Source of the DNA: Acidicapsa dinghuensis | GTDB taxonomy: Bacteria; Acidobacteriota; Terriglobia; Terriglobales; Acidobacteriaceae | NCBI RefSeq assembly: GCF_025685685.1 | Contig: NZ_JAGSYH010000009.1 | Coordinates: forward strand, 170,003 to 234,002 | DNA length: 64,000 nt | Direction of reading: 5' to 3' | Shown here: positions 16,934-26,967 of the stretch, in pieces | Numbering within the stretch: the first letter of the stretch is position 1 | Layout: the number at the start of each line of letters is the position of its first letter | Made by a program: the position numbers and the translations under genes | Notes under the pieces: model-generated | Databases searched by the model: none | Told to the model about the DNA's origin: nothing | What the model saw: the letters and a program-made list of their open reading frames with translations, nothing else

Positions 16934-19594
16934 GTGGCCATCTTTCGCCGTATCGCGAACCTTATCCGCCGCGACAAGTTGCAGCGCGAAATTGACGCGG
17001 AACTAGCATCTCATCTTGCCATGCGCGGCGACGATAACCGCGCCGTAGGCATGTCTTCGCGTGAGGCACAACGCGATGCACGCATTCGCTTCGGAAACGT
17101 GTCATCGATGCGCGAAAAAACCGCCGAAGCCGACATGTCTCTCTGGATTGAAGACGTGGCGCATGATCTTCGTTATGCATTTCGCCAACTGCGCAGAGCG
17201 CCAGGCTTTGCCATCACATCCATCCTTGTTCTCTCACTCGGCATCGGCGCATGCACGGCAATCTTCAGCGCGATCAAGCCGATCCTCATCGACCCGTTAC
17301 CGTTGCCTCACGCTGATCGTCTTGTTATGGTGTGGGAACGCTCAAACGACGGCAGACCCGTCCACGTTACATTCGGTAGCTTCACCGGGCTCGCGGAACG
17401 CAGTCCTGCCTTCACATCGATTGCAGTGATGAAGCCGTGGCAGCCGGCTATCGCCGCTGGTGCACAGCAAAGCGACAAACCGGAGCGGCTCGAAGGCCAG
17501 CGCGTCAGTGCAGACTTCTTTCGCACGCTCAGCATAACGCCTGTTCAAGGACGTGATTTCCAGTCCTCCGATGACCGATGGCGCGGGCCCAATGTTGTGA
17601 TTATCAGCGATCGCCTGTGGCATCGCCGCTTCGCCGCGGATCCAAACATTGTCGGCAGCCAGATCCGTCTTGATGACCAGCCCTTTACCGTTATCGGCAT
17701 CCTGCCTGCGAGCTTTGAAGATGTGCTTGCTCCGCAGGCCGAGCTATGGGCTCCTCTTCAATACAACCAAGCGTTGCCCCCCAATGGACGCGAATGGGGC
17801 CATCATCTGCGCATGGTGGCGCGGCTGCGTGATGGCGTCGCTCCCGCGCAGGCGCAGAGCGCATCCGATGCGATCCTGCATCTGTTTGCGCAGAGCCATG
17901 CCAACGGCTATGACAGCACCGGCGGCGCGCCTGCCGGTATCATCGCAACGCCTCTGCAACACGATCTGACCCAGGGCATACGCCCCGCGCTCTTCGCGGT
18001 GATCGGCTCGGTGGTTCTGGTGCTGCTGATCTCTTGCGTCAACGTCGCAAATCTGCTGCTCGCCCGCGGAGCGCAGCGGCAGGCTGAGTTCGCCATGCGT
18101 GCGGCCCTCGGCGCGGCCAATACGAGACTCGTTCGACAACTTCTCACGGAAAGCCTCGTCCTGGCCATTGCCGCAGGCCTCATCGGACTCGCCATTGCAG
18201 AGGCTGGCGTCCGCATCCTCATAGCCATGAGCCCCGCAGAACTTCCCCGGCTCAGCGCCATCAGCGTCAACCTGCCTGTCTTTTTCTTCGCACTTGGCAT
18301 CGCCGCGATCATCGGCATCTTCGTTGGCCTGGCTCCGGCACTGCAATCCACACGCGGCGAGCTCAACGCCCGCATGCAACAGTCGTCGGGTCGCACTGCT
18401 GCCCGTCGGCACTGGACGCGCAGCGCGCTCGTCGTCGCCGAGGTATCGCTTGCAATCGTGTTGCTCGTGAGCGCAGGTCTGCTGCTGCGCACCATGCAGC
18501 ATCTTTTCTCCACCGATCCCGGCTTCGATGCCTCTCATCTCATCACCATGCAAGTGCAGGAATCCCCGCGCCGCTTCGATGATCGTCAAGCCGCTCTACG
18601 CTTCTTTTCGCAGGCTCTCGATCGCGTGCGCCAGATGCCCGGCGTTATCTCTGCCGGATTCACAACGCAGCTCCCGTTGAGCGGCGATAGCGACATTTAT
18701 GGCGTCGAATTCGAAAAGGATCATGGACGCAACAGCGGTGCGGCCTTTCGCTACTCCGTCACTCCTGGCTATCTCGAATCGATGCGCATTCCACTGTTGC
18801 GCGGCCGCCTGCTGGACGAGCACGACACCTTCGGCGCCCCCACTGCAGTCATCATCAACGACGCGCTTGCCCGCAGTACTTTTCCGGGCCAGAACCCAAT
18901 CGGCCAGCGTCTCCGCGTAGGCCCCGATGCAGGCGAGCAGGGACGCCCCTGGGGGACTATCGTTGGCGTTGTCGGCAACGTAAAGCAGCAATCGCTGGCC
19001 ATGGCCGATGATGATGCCTTCTACATCACCACGGAACAATGGTCCTGGCTCGATAACGTACAGACACTGGTAGTGCGCACCAGTGGACCTGCAGCAGCAC
19101 TCGCCGCTCCCATCCGCGACGCCATCTGGTCCGTCGACCGCAATGAGCCGATCGTGCGTATCACCACCATGCAAAGCCTCGTCGCAACATCAGAAGCCCA
19201 ACGCCGCTTTGTGCTGACTCTCTTCGCAGCCTTCGCTGTTACCGGGCTCATCCTTGCTGCTACTGGCCTCTTTGGGCTGCTTGCGGGCTATGTCACCGAA
19301 CGTACCCGCGAGATCGGCATTCGCACCGCCGTTGGCGCTTCGCGCGCAAGCATCGTGCTGCTCATCCTGCGCCACGGCCTGGGCCTCGCGACAGTTGGCG
19401 CAGTCATTGGCATTGCCGGAGCAGCTCTTTCAAGCCGCGCACTCGCTGCGCTGCTCTCAGGTATTTCACCGCTCGATCCAGTGACGTATCTCGGTGTCAC
19501 GCTGCTGCTGCTGTGCGTAGCCACAATCGCCTGCTTCCTGCCAGCACGCCGCGCTGCATCCATCGATCCCGTCAAAGCCCTGCGCGCCGATTAA
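16934..19594 (+). CDS. ADOP-type permease, third of three in tandem
   Basis: 886 residues with a GTG start preceded by AAGGAG. It has the prefix domain RRDKLQREIDAELASHLAMR, a first helix AITSILVLSLGIGACTAIFS, a first FtsX block with LLISCVNVANLLLARGAQRQAE, and a C-terminal block GLFGLLAGYVTERTREIGIRTAVGA ending PARRAASIDPVKALRAD. The first FtsX block keeps the RGAQRQAEFAMRAALGA signature. Its stop codon (19592-19594) touches the stop of the convergent DUF3857 gene with no base between, so no separate terminator fits between the two transcripts. Confidence 0.92.
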   Translation: MAIFRRIANLIRRDKLQREIDAELASHLAMRGDDNRAVGMSSREAQRDARIRFGNVSSMREKTAEADMSLWIEDVAHDLRYAFRQLRRAPGFAITSILVLSLGIGACTAIFSAIKPILIDPLPLPHADRLVMVWERSNDGRPVHVTFGSFTGLAERSPAFTSIAVMKPWQPAIAAGAQQSDKPERLEGQRVSADFFRTLSITPVQGRDFQSSDDRWRGPNVVIISDRLWHRRFAADPNIVGSQIRLDDQPFTVIGILPASFEDVLAPQAELWAPLQYNQALPPNGREWGHHLRMVARLRDGVAPAQAQSASDAILHLFAQSHANGYDSTGGAPAGIIATPLQHDLTQGIRPALFAVIGSVVLVLLISCVNVANLLLARGAQRQAEFAMRAALGAANTRLVRQLLTESLVLAIAAGLIGLAIAEAGVRILIAMSPAELPRLSAISVNLPVFFFALGIAAIIGIFVGLAPALQSTRGELNARMQQSSGRTAARRHWTRSALVVAEVSLAIVLLVSAGLLLRTMQHLFSTDPGFDASHLITMQVQESPRRFDDRQAALRFFSQALDRVRQMPGVISAGFTTQLPLSGDSDIYGVEFEKDHGRNSGAAFRYSVTPGYLESMRIPLLRGRLLDEHDTFGAPTAVIINDALARSTFPGQNPIGQRLRVGPDAGEQGRPWGTIVGVVGNVKQQSLAMADDDAFYITTEQWSWLDNVQTLVVRTSGPAAALAAPIRDAIWSVDRNEPIVRITTMQSLVATSEAQRRFVLTLFAAFAVTGLILAATGLFGLLAGYVTERTREIGIRTAVGASRASIVLLILRHGLGLATVGAVIGIAGAALSSRALAALLSGISPLDPVTYLGVTLLLLCVATIACFLPARRAASIDPVKALRAD

Positions 19595-22500
19595 TCAGGG
19601 CTCCAGTACAAGTTCACAAACGCCATCATGGCAATTCAACTCTGCCTCGTGCACGAGCGTTGCGTCAGATTCTTTGGGCCAGAAATCCGCAACACTGATT
19701 CCCTCAATCTCCTTATCGGTTCCAGGTATTTCTTTTGTGTCGATAGATTGAGCGCGAACAATCTTCCCGCCGCGCATCAACAGACGGTACTCTGTCGACC
19801 CATTAACGGAGCTGCTGATCGAAACATTGAAGCTACGCTGCGATTTCAACTCTGCTTCGAGACCAGGCATATCGATGGAATCGTCGGCACCAAGCTTCTC
19901 CCTGCGTTGGGCAATCTCAGTCTGCAGCGCACCTGGTTTCTTGCGAATCGGCGGTTTGAGATAGCTTGCAAAGGATGCGAGAGCCAGCTCATAATCCGTG
20001 ATTGCAGGCCCACTGTCTCCAGCGGCTTCAGCAATTTCGCCGAGATGCAACCCTACTTCGGCTGATTGTCTGTTTCGCCACGCAGCGTGGATATAGTTTT
20101 TTGCTTGGTCAGTCTTCCCATCAAGGAAGTAGGCCCACCCCACCGTATCCCAACAGGCTTCGAGCATCCTGCTTTTCGCCGCAAGCGTTTCAGGTTTCTC
20201 ATCGAGAGACCATTGCTTGCTCTCCTCGGTCATTTGAGCAAGAGCCTTCATCGCGGCCGCGGAAGCTTCTGTTATCGCGGTGTGGCCGTTGATCAGCTCA
20301 TATGCTGCATCATTTCTGAGGCCCGCTGGCTTTGCGTCCTGCAATAAGGCCATAAGTGTCGTCTTACCTTCCTCCTGCTTGCCGGCCCTTAGCTGCACGC
20401 GCCCCAGAGTAAGTTGCAGTGCATCATCTTTCCGTTCCTCGGGTGGCAATGCAGCAATTCCTGCTTCACCGGCTTTGAGCGCCTCCTGCACCTGTCCCTC
20501 GTCGAGCAATACTTGCATCAATGCGCGCACTGGCGCAGGATTCTTCGGCTGTTCCGAAGCCCAACGTTCGAGCGTCTTGCGAGCCAGTTCCGGGTGGCCC
20601 AATATCACCTGAGCCTCAGCCATCGAAGAGAACACCCCGGTGTTTCGAGGGTAGAGAGAGATGTCCTTCGCGTAATCCCCAATCGCGGCTTCCATGTTGC
20701 CCCGTTGGAATTCGAGATAACCGTAGCTGGCCCAGAGCCCTCGCGCCTGGGTATCTATATGCACCGCCTGGTCCAGCAACGACTGCGCCTCGTCAAAGTT
20801 GTGCTTCCGAATGGCCTTTCGCGCGCGGCTGATGAACTCTGCCGCGTTCAGCGGACTCGTCGCAGTTGAGATGCTTGGCGACGTGGACGCCCTGCTGAGC
20901 TGCACCATCTCCGACCCTCCAAGGCCGGCGGCTTCGGCCCATTTTAGATAGTCGTTCCACTTGGAAAGGGGAATCTTCTTTTGGAGAATTTCGATTCGTC
21001 TTTCGGCATATAGAGTGCCACCCTCAAAACGGTAGGTTTCATCAAGCTTTGCGTAAGAAGTAACAGCATGGATCGCTGTCGGCAGCGTCACTGTCCATCC
21101 TTCGGGAAGTTTCAGCGCGGCAGTGGAGGTTTCTACGCGCTGCGGTCCCAGTTGAATAGATTGCGTTGGCGTATCCGTTGTGCTCAGCACAGGCAGGCCT
21201 ACCGGAGCTAACTGTGCCGGGATGCGCAGATTATCCCAGTCTCCTGGCTTTTTTCGTTCGTAATCGTAAGAAATGGTCAACGGTTTCGATGAGTCTTCCA
21301 ATGCGCCTACATCAACATGGCTCACCGTACCGGCATAGCCCATGCCTTGCGAAACACGCTCTATAACGTCCTGGTAATGGGCAGCTCCCGCTTCGAACAG
21401 CACTGCCCGCAGCAGCAATTCGCCATCCCCACGCAATGACAGCGTCAAATGCGAATGAGCAGTACCCTGTGCGTCGAGCGTCCCAGTCGCATTGAACTTC
21501 TGAAATGCCTCAAATGGCAGCTCGGCAGGAGTTCGTTCCAATCTGGAGACCCCACTCTCCGGTACCACCAACGCTTGCTTGTCGCGCAAAGTGATAATCA
21601 TGGCCCCAAAGGGAGCCAGCTCCTCGGTGGCGTCCATCCACACTTGCTGTCCATTCAATTGGGCAGTGGTAATGACATGATTGAAGGCGGCTGGCGACGG
21701 AACATCCGGATTAAATCGAACTCCCCCGCCGATCAGCGCCGCATCGGAATGCACACCAACCGCCGTCAGCAGCGCAGCCAGCAGCGTGTGCTTGTCCTTG
21801 CAGTCGCCGTACTGATTGTCCAGCACCTCTGACGCAGCATGCGGCTGGTACCGTCCGATGCCAAAATCCACGCCGATATAGCGGATCTTCGACGAAACAT
21901 ATCCATAAACCGCCTTGACCTTATCCTCTTCCGTCGTCTTGCCTGCTATCAGCTCATTCGCCTTCGCCTTGACGGCGGCATCGGGAACAATCCGATCCTG
22001 CTCCAGCTTGCGATACCACTCGCCAACCTCGTCCCAGCTATGAAACGAAGTCCATGCCACATCCGGATACTTCCCCTCTTCGGCATCCTTTTCTTCTTCA
22101 TCGGTCAGGACATGATGCTTTTCCGCTTCCTTTGCTGCTTCGGCCTCCTTGCCGACAGTGGGCTTGAGCTGCGTACTCGTCCATCGCCATACATGCTCCG
22201 AGGCTGTTGTCGATTCTTCAGCCTTGTTTTTCGGACACCAGACCTTGGCGTAGGTGTCTTTCGGCACGTGAAGCTCAAGGCTCTCTTCCAGAACGACGGC
22301 GTCTTTGTCGAAGTTCTCCGTCCCCCAGAATTCCTTATCTGCCTCTGCCTTAAAGCGCACCCACTTGATCTGGTACTCCAGGCGATCGCCCACCTGCAGA
22401 TTGCGCACAGGAACCTGCAACTGCTTCAGATCGCTATAAAAGGGCGCAGCCTGCGTCACCGGGGACGGCATCTCCATGGCGCTGCTGGCGGGCGTTTCCG

Positions 22501-22873
22501 TGACCGTTCCATTTGCACTGCGAACGCGCAAATAGACCATCTCAAGCCGCTCTGATGCGCTCGCGAAGCTGAAGTTGAGCACTCCCAGCTGCCGCACCGT
22601 TGCCTCCGACTGAATACGCACCACAGCCGTCTGCATCTTCCATCCCGTTCCATCCGCAGCGAAGGAATACACCGTATCAAGCCGCTCGACGACTGCCGGC
22701 TCGCTGACATACTTGCTCGCCACTGCGACATCAGGATTCGCTTTCGCGATAGTTACTTCGGAACTTCGCGTCTGGTTTGCAGTACTGTCTTGTGACAGTG
22801 CTGGAGTCATCGAACTGATCTGTACCAAGGCAAGAAAAGTCAAACAGGTAATTACAGAAGTTTTATGTGACAT
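19595..22873 (-). CDS. secreted DUF3857/transglutaminase-like protein with TPR repeats
   Basis: About 1092 residues from the ATG at 22873. I prefer this over the in-frame ATG at 23005 because it begins with a signal peptide (SHKTSVITCLTFLALV to SMTPALS) and leaves room for promoters before the divergent gene at 23012. Order: DUF3857 beta-rich domain; charged Glu/Lys linker; transglutaminase fold with Cys in NQYGDCKDKHTLLAALL, His in AFNHVITTAQ and Asp in VWMDATEE; a beta-sandwich; about five TPR-like repeats; and a C-terminal domain. Such proteins are periplasmic or cell-surface and common in Bacteroidota and Acidobacteriota. Whether they crosslink or cleave is unknown. Confidence 0.86.
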   Translation of the reverse strand: MSHKTSVITCLTFLALVQISSMTPALSQDSTANQTRSSEVTIAKANPDVAVASKYVSEPAVVERLDTVYSFAADGTGWKMQTAVVRIQSEATVRQLGVLNFSFASASERLEMVYLRVRSANGTVTETPASSAMEMPSPVTQAAPFYSDLKQLQVPVRNLQVGDRLEYQIKWVRFKAEADKEFWGTENFDKDAVVLEESLELHVPKDTYAKVWCPKNKAEESTTASEHVWRWTSTQLKPTVGKEAEAAKEAEKHHVLTDEEEKDAEEGKYPDVAWTSFHSWDEVGEWYRKLEQDRIVPDAAVKAKANELIAGKTTEEDKVKAVYGYVSSKIRYIGVDFGIGRYQPHAASEVLDNQYGDCKDKHTLLAALLTAVGVHSDAALIGGGVRFNPDVPSPAAFNHVITTAQLNGQQVWMDATEELAPFGAMIITLRDKQALVVPESGVSRLERTPAELPFEAFQKFNATGTLDAQGTAHSHLTLSLRGDGELLLRAVLFEAGAAHYQDVIERVSQGMGYAGTVSHVDVGALEDSSKPLTISYDYERKKPGDWDNLRIPAQLAPVGLPVLSTTDTPTQSIQLGPQRVETSTAALKLPEGWTVTLPTAIHAVTSYAKLDETYRFEGGTLYAERRIEILQKKIPLSKWNDYLKWAEAAGLGGSEMVQLSRASTSPSISTATSPLNAAEFISRARKAIRKHNFDEAQSLLDQAVHIDTQARGLWASYGYLEFQRGNMEAAIGDYAKDISLYPRNTGVFSSMAEAQVILGHPELARKTLERWASEQPKNPAPVRALMQVLLDEGQVQEALKAGEAGIAALPPEERKDDALQLTLGRVQLRAGKQEEGKTTLMALLQDAKPAGLRNDAAYELINGHTAITEASAAAMKALAQMTEESKQWSLDEKPETLAAKSRMLEACWDTVGWAYFLDGKTDQAKNYIHAAWRNRQSAEVGLHLGEIAEAAGDSGPAITDYELALASFASYLKPPIRKKPGALQTEIAQRREKLGADDSIDMPGLEAELKSQRSFNVSISSSVNGSTEYRLLMRGGKIVRAQSIDTKEIPGTDKEIEGISVADFWPKESDATLVHEAELNCHDGVCELVLEP

Positions 22874-23011
22874 AAGTTGGAAGCCTAAAAGCGGTATAAC
22901 AGACCTGGCTCTCTTCGGTGAACGAAATTGAGGCGAACCATGAGCAATCCCTATGAACGTAATCGGCGGCCATAGCGTTCCCTGAGCCCAATCGGCGACA
23001 ATCATCGCGAT

Positions 23012-24184
23012 ATGGCTAACCGATCCCGCCGCGACTTCCTCCTTGCCAGCTCAGCCCTCACCCTTGCCACGCAGCTTCCTGCATCGCTCTTCTCCGAATC
23101 CGCCGCGAATCCAAAGCGCATTCTTGTGGGTAGCGATACGCCCAATGGCATCCTTTCCTTCGGCTGGGACGCGAAGACCGGCGCTCTCACGCCGCAGGAG
23201 ATTGCAGGCGTCATTCCGCAATCCACATGGATCGACCTCTCACCCGACCGCCGCTTCCTTTATGTCGCCTGCGAGCTCAACGAATTCGAAGGCAAGCCCA
23301 GCGGCTCTGTCGCCAGCTTCAAAATGCCCGCACCCGGCTCAGGCGGCAAGCTCACGCTGCTCTCCAACGTGCAGGCGCACGGCAAAGGCACATGCCATCT
23401 GAATACCGACCACACCGGCCGCGTCGTTATCTGCGCCAACTACGCAGGAGGCACCGCTGCCAGCTTCCTCTCCACCAACGGCAAGCTCAGCGAAGCCGTC
23501 TGGACCGAGACCTACCAGGGCTATCCCGGCCACGGTCCTGTCGCCGACCGCCAGGAGATGGCACACGCTCACTTCGCCTGTATCTCGCCCGACAATCGCT
23601 TCGTTTTCATCAACGACCTCGGTGCCGACAAGATCCACATCTATCGCATTGACGTCGCTACCGGAAAGCTGACGCCGGCGGGCACATTCCATTCCCACCC
23701 CGGCGCCGGCCCGCGCACCCTGCACTTCCATCGCAACGGACACATCGCCTACTGTGTCAACGAGCTCACCAAGAGCGTCTACGTCCTCGCCTGGCATGAG
23801 CAGGAGCCGAACTTCACCATCGAGCAGGAAGTCGACCTACTGCCCAAAGGTGACCCCGGCACCGGCTCCACGGCCTGCGACGCCGTGCTCACCCGCGACG
23901 GCCGCTTCGCCTACTTCGCCAACCGCGGCAATGACTTCCTGATGAGTTTCCGTATCGACCCTGCCAGCGGCAAGCTCGCCCCGCTCGGCTCCAAACCCCG
24001 CACCACCTGCGGCGGACACATTCCGCGCAACTTCACCCTCGATCCCACCGAGCGCTGGATGCTCGTCGCCAACCAGGGATCGAGCAACCTCACTGTCATT
24101 GCCCGCAACCCGGAAACCGGTGAGCTGGCCGACAAAGGCACAAACTATCCAGCGGCGACCCCCATGTGCATCGTTTTCGTATAA
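23012..24184 (+). CDS. Tat-exported lactonase-family seven-bladed beta-propeller protein
   Basis: 390 residues. The N terminus NRSRRDFLLASSALTLATQ is a twin-arginine signal, so the protein folds in the cytoplasm and acts outside it. The rest is a repeated beta-propeller of the lactonase (6-phosphogluconolactonase YbhE-like) family, with blades such as PQSTWIDLSPDRRFLYVACE and CDAVLTRDGRFAYFANRG. The family hydrolyses 6-phosphogluconolactone in some members, but export and a cellular substrate of that kind do not fit together well, so the reaction is open. Divergent from the DUF3857 gene. Confidence 0.88.
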   Translation: MANRSRRDFLLASSALTLATQLPASLFSESAANPKRILVGSDTPNGILSFGWDAKTGALTPQEIAGVIPQSTWIDLSPDRRFLYVACELNEFEGKPSGSVASFKMPAPGSGGKLTLLSNVQAHGKGTCHLNTDHTGRVVICANYAGGTAASFLSTNGKLSEAVWTETYQGYPGHGPVADRQEMAHAHFACISPDNRFVFINDLGADKIHIYRIDVATGKLTPAGTFHSHPGAGPRTLHFHRNGHIAYCVNELTKSVYVLAWHEQEPNFTIEQEVDLLPKGDPGTGSTACDAVLTRDGRFAYFANRGNDFLMSFRIDPASGKLAPLGSKPRTTCGGHIPRNFTLDPTERWMLVANQGSSNLTVIARNPETGELADKGTNYPAATPMCIVFV

Positions 24185-24315
24185 ACTTCTTGCAGGGCGA
24201 ACAAGTGGCGAAAGAGATACCCCTTGTGGATATTTCTCATGGAGACGCGCATACTATCTACGGAACCGCAGCGATCGAGGCAACTTAGCCTTTGTCGCGA
24301 TTCCCGAAGGAATCC

Positions 24316-24528
24316 ATGGTCGTCGACGTCAAAAAGCTCTCCGATGCGCTCCGCCACAGCTCTCCAGAAGAAGAGTTGCGCCGCGACCTCGAACGGCTTA
24401 TCGGAGCACGCCGCCAGGAGATCAACAGCGCCCTGGAAGCAGGCCGTAGCTTCGTTCTGCGCGTACCGGATGGCCGCCGCATCCGCATCTCACCGCGAAC
24501 CGCGCCTGAGCCGGCCACAGCTCAGTAA
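24316..24528 (+). CDS. small uncharacterised charged protein
   Basis: 70 residues from the ATG at 24316, which has GAAGGAA four bases upstream; a TTG at 24292 is in frame but has no ribosome binding site. The sequence is helical and charged (DALRHSSPEEELRRDLERLI, EINSALEAGRSFVLRVPDGR), with a short beta-like end. No family was recognised. Only 18 bases separate it from the following membrane-protein gene, so they are likely co-expressed. Confidence 0.65.
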   Translation: MVVDVKKLSDALRHSSPEEELRRDLERLIGARRQEINSALEAGRSFVLRVPDGRRIRISPRTAPEPATAQ

Positions 24529-24546
24529 GCCGAAAGGCGGTCCGTC

Positions 24547-25566
24547 GTGATCGCCCTCGTCACCACCAGCTTCCTCATCTTCTATATCTTCGTTCCCGGC
24601 ATTCTTTTCCGCTTTGCCAGTTCGCTGCGTGTTCGTCTCAAGCTTTTCCAGCGCACCCGTACGCAAGAGGCTACATTCTCCGTTGCCGTGGCGCTCCTGC
24701 CATTTGCCCTTGCACTCTATGGAACATGGTATCTGCCAGTGATGCGCCATCAACCCTTCGCCATTGTTGATGAATCTCTCTCCCAGTGGCGGCAGGACTA
24801 CCGCAGCGTAACCACCTTGATCGTTTCCACCGACGCCTCGCGCTTTCTCGACAACGGCCCGGCTGCAGCATCATCCAGTGAAGAAAACTGGCGCGCCATC
24901 GGCCGCGTCCTGCATCGCCAGATGCGTTTTCTCTTCTGGTATTTCCTCGCTGCCTGCTGTGAAGGCTGGATCTTCGGCTATCTCGCCAGCAAATACGGAG
25001 ATTGGCAGCTCAATACCGATCCGGAAGAGCGCCTCCGCGCCAATCTGAACCGGCTGGCACGCACCCCTCTCATCTTCTACAACTGGATCGCGGTCAAGTT
25101 CATCCTGCCCAACATCTCCGAATGGCACATGCTGCTGACCAATTTCAACTGGCCCAGGCGAGACGGCTTCTTCGTCAGCGTCGACATTCTGCAAAGCAAC
25201 GAACATCTTTACCAGGGCCGCGTCGCCGACTATTTCATCGACTCTGACGGCAAGCTCACCGGCATTTTGCTTAAGAATGTAAGCCGCTTCGATCGCCAGG
25301 CCTACGTGGACGCAAGAACCCACAGCGCCACCCCAGAAGCCATTCCACGTGAAGACTACTGGCGAAACATACCCAGCAACCACTTCTATATCGGCTACGC
25401 TTCCATTGTGAATCTCAACGTGCGCTTCGCCCCGCGTGACCAGGCACTCATCTCCATGGCCGACAAGATCCTGCGGCAGGACGACACCCCCGCCTATGAA
25501 CTCAACATGGAGCCCGACGATCAGGACGACTCAGCCGATTCTCAGCGGCCCGATATCTATTCTTGA
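24547..25566 (+). CDS. membrane protein with cytoplasmic C-terminal domain (DUF6338-like by pattern)
   Basis: 339 residues, GTG start with AAAGGCGG upstream. Two N-terminal membrane segments (about 5-22 and 42-62, the latter SVAVALLPFALALYGTW) and a third near 125-145 (MRFLFWYFLAACCEGWIFGYL). The C-terminal ~180 residues look soluble: WHMLLTNFNW, then a small barrel-like stretch FFVSVDILQSNEHLYQGRVADYF that resembles DUF6338 proteins in layout. That resemblance is by eye and weak. The function is unknown. It follows a 70-residue protein gene in the same direction. Confidence 0.7.
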   Translation: MIALVTTSFLIFYIFVPGILFRFASSLRVRLKLFQRTRTQEATFSVAVALLPFALALYGTWYLPVMRHQPFAIVDESLSQWRQDYRSVTTLIVSTDASRFLDNGPAAASSSEENWRAIGRVLHRQMRFLFWYFLAACCEGWIFGYLASKYGDWQLNTDPEERLRANLNRLARTPLIFYNWIAVKFILPNISEWHMLLTNFNWPRRDGFFVSVDILQSNEHLYQGRVADYFIDSDGKLTGILLKNVSRFDRQAYVDARTHSATPEAIPREDYWRNIPSNHFYIGYASIVNLNVRFAPRDQALISMADKILRQDDTPAYELNMEPDDQDDSADSQRPDIYS

Positions 25567-25647
25567 ATGAGTTTTATCTGAAAGCCGGGCACATGGAAGC
25601 ACGAAAGTTCTGTTTATAACTTCTCAATTCGCATTAAGAATTGTTCT

Positions 25648-26913
25648 TCAGTGGCTGAGCCACGCTGGGGCATGTTCTTTGCGAAAGACGACTAATCCAT
25701 CTACAACCTTGTCCCATCGCATGCTTTCAAAGCGGTTCCCTAAAGGACGAGCCGCAACAGAGCTATATCTTTGCAGCTCTTTCTTGGATAAAAATATCTC
25801 GTTGAAGCTGTTATGCGCGAACGCAAGTCCTTCGAGAGAAGCATCAGGTGCGATATCCAACTGTCGAACGGGCTGATGAACAAATGCATACTCGCCGGAA
25901 TACGCGGAAAATCCAAGCGCATAGGCTCGATCGCCAAAATCCTTTTCTATATAAAATCCAAACGGTACCGTGCCCTTGAACCCATTAACGTTAGTCAGAG
26001 TTTTAGCTAGATGTACCGTTGCCGCCCACACAATGACCTTGCTGCCTCGTGGCAACTGGGAGAACTGTTCCTTAAAGTTGAGATACATGGAACGATCACG
26101 GTCGTTATCCCACTTCACTTCCTGGTCGTTTTTAGTAAAGTCGTCTTCGGTAAAGTTCCGCGCAAGGTTCCGTTCAAGGCTGGCAATCATAGCTTTATCT
26201 TCTTCAGCCTCTCGCTGTTGCTTTACCTCAGGTTGAGAAAGCTTTCCTCGAATCTCTTCCAGGCAGCCAACAATCTTTGCTTTATCGGTAGGACCATAAG
26301 GAGCATCGTCACTATATTGCCAGCCCATGTGTTTCTGCAAAATACCGAGACATCTGGACCTTTCATCGCCGAAAAGATATCGCACCAGATCAGATGACAT
26401 CCCTCTGGATGCATACGAGTCTCTCCCAATCTGATCGTCCAGCCCTCGCAACACGAAGCTGCCCGTCTTCATTTTTTCTTCCAAAAACGGAACCAGCGGT
26501 TGCACTTCCTCGTTGGACCACAAGCCTCCGATAGCCGACGAAATCATTGCATCCGTCACATCGCGGCCAGTAGCTGACAGCGCCTCTATGTGAACAAAGT
26601 CATACATTCCGCTCTCAATAAAAAGAGCGTTGTAATGACACTCCTGCACCAGCCTGTGAACGAGCTCAACCTTGAACTCCAGCGTTTCTCCAAAGCCGTG
26701 CACTGGGGATTCACCAAGCATGGCAACACTCTTGCCACATAGCGCATGCTCAACCAGATCGATATTCTTTACATCCGTTGATTGGACCCTGACAGACACA
26801 CATGCGATAGCCACCATGAGCGGCAACAAAAAGAAGAGTCGTCTGATTTTCGAGAGATGAGAACCGGCTGTTCCGTTCAACTGTTCCTGCCAAACAATAG
26901 AGTCGCGAAACAA
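25648..26913 (-). CDS. erythromycin-esterase-like protein
   Basis: 421 residues. Family motifs are seen in order: LGESPVHGFGE (the H-G-x-x-E catalytic segment), FIESGMYDF, GLDDQIGR, RDRSMYLNF and VIVWAATVHLAK. These match the EreA/EreB-type erythromycin-esterase fold. A hydrophobic segment at about 28-44 (RLFFLLPLMVAIACVSV) is consistent with a signal or anchor, so a start a few codons downstream of the present one is possible. Most chromosomal members do not act on macrolides, so I make no resistance claim. Base composition is lower in GC than lpxC and its neighbours, which suggests an independent history. Confidence 0.82.
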   Translation of the reverse strand: MFRDSIVWQEQLNGTAGSHLSKIRRLFFLLPLMVAIACVSVRVQSTDVKNIDLVEHALCGKSVAMLGESPVHGFGETLEFKVELVHRLVQECHYNALFIESGMYDFVHIEALSATGRDVTDAMISSAIGGLWSNEEVQPLVPFLEEKMKTGSFVLRGLDDQIGRDSYASRGMSSDLVRYLFGDERSRCLGILQKHMGWQYSDDAPYGPTDKAKIVGCLEEIRGKLSQPEVKQQREAEEDKAMIASLERNLARNFTEDDFTKNDQEVKWDNDRDRSMYLNFKEQFSQLPRGSKVIVWAATVHLAKTLTNVNGFKGTVPFGFYIEKDFGDRAYALGFSAYSGEYAFVHQPVRQLDIAPDASLEGLAFAHNSFNEIFLSKKELQRYSSVAARPLGNRFESMRWDKVVDGLVVFRKEHAPAWLSH

Positions 26914-26967
26914 ATCCGGAATGTTTTTAAATAAGCTAGTCGAAATAGCGAAGCTGATGTCTTTACT

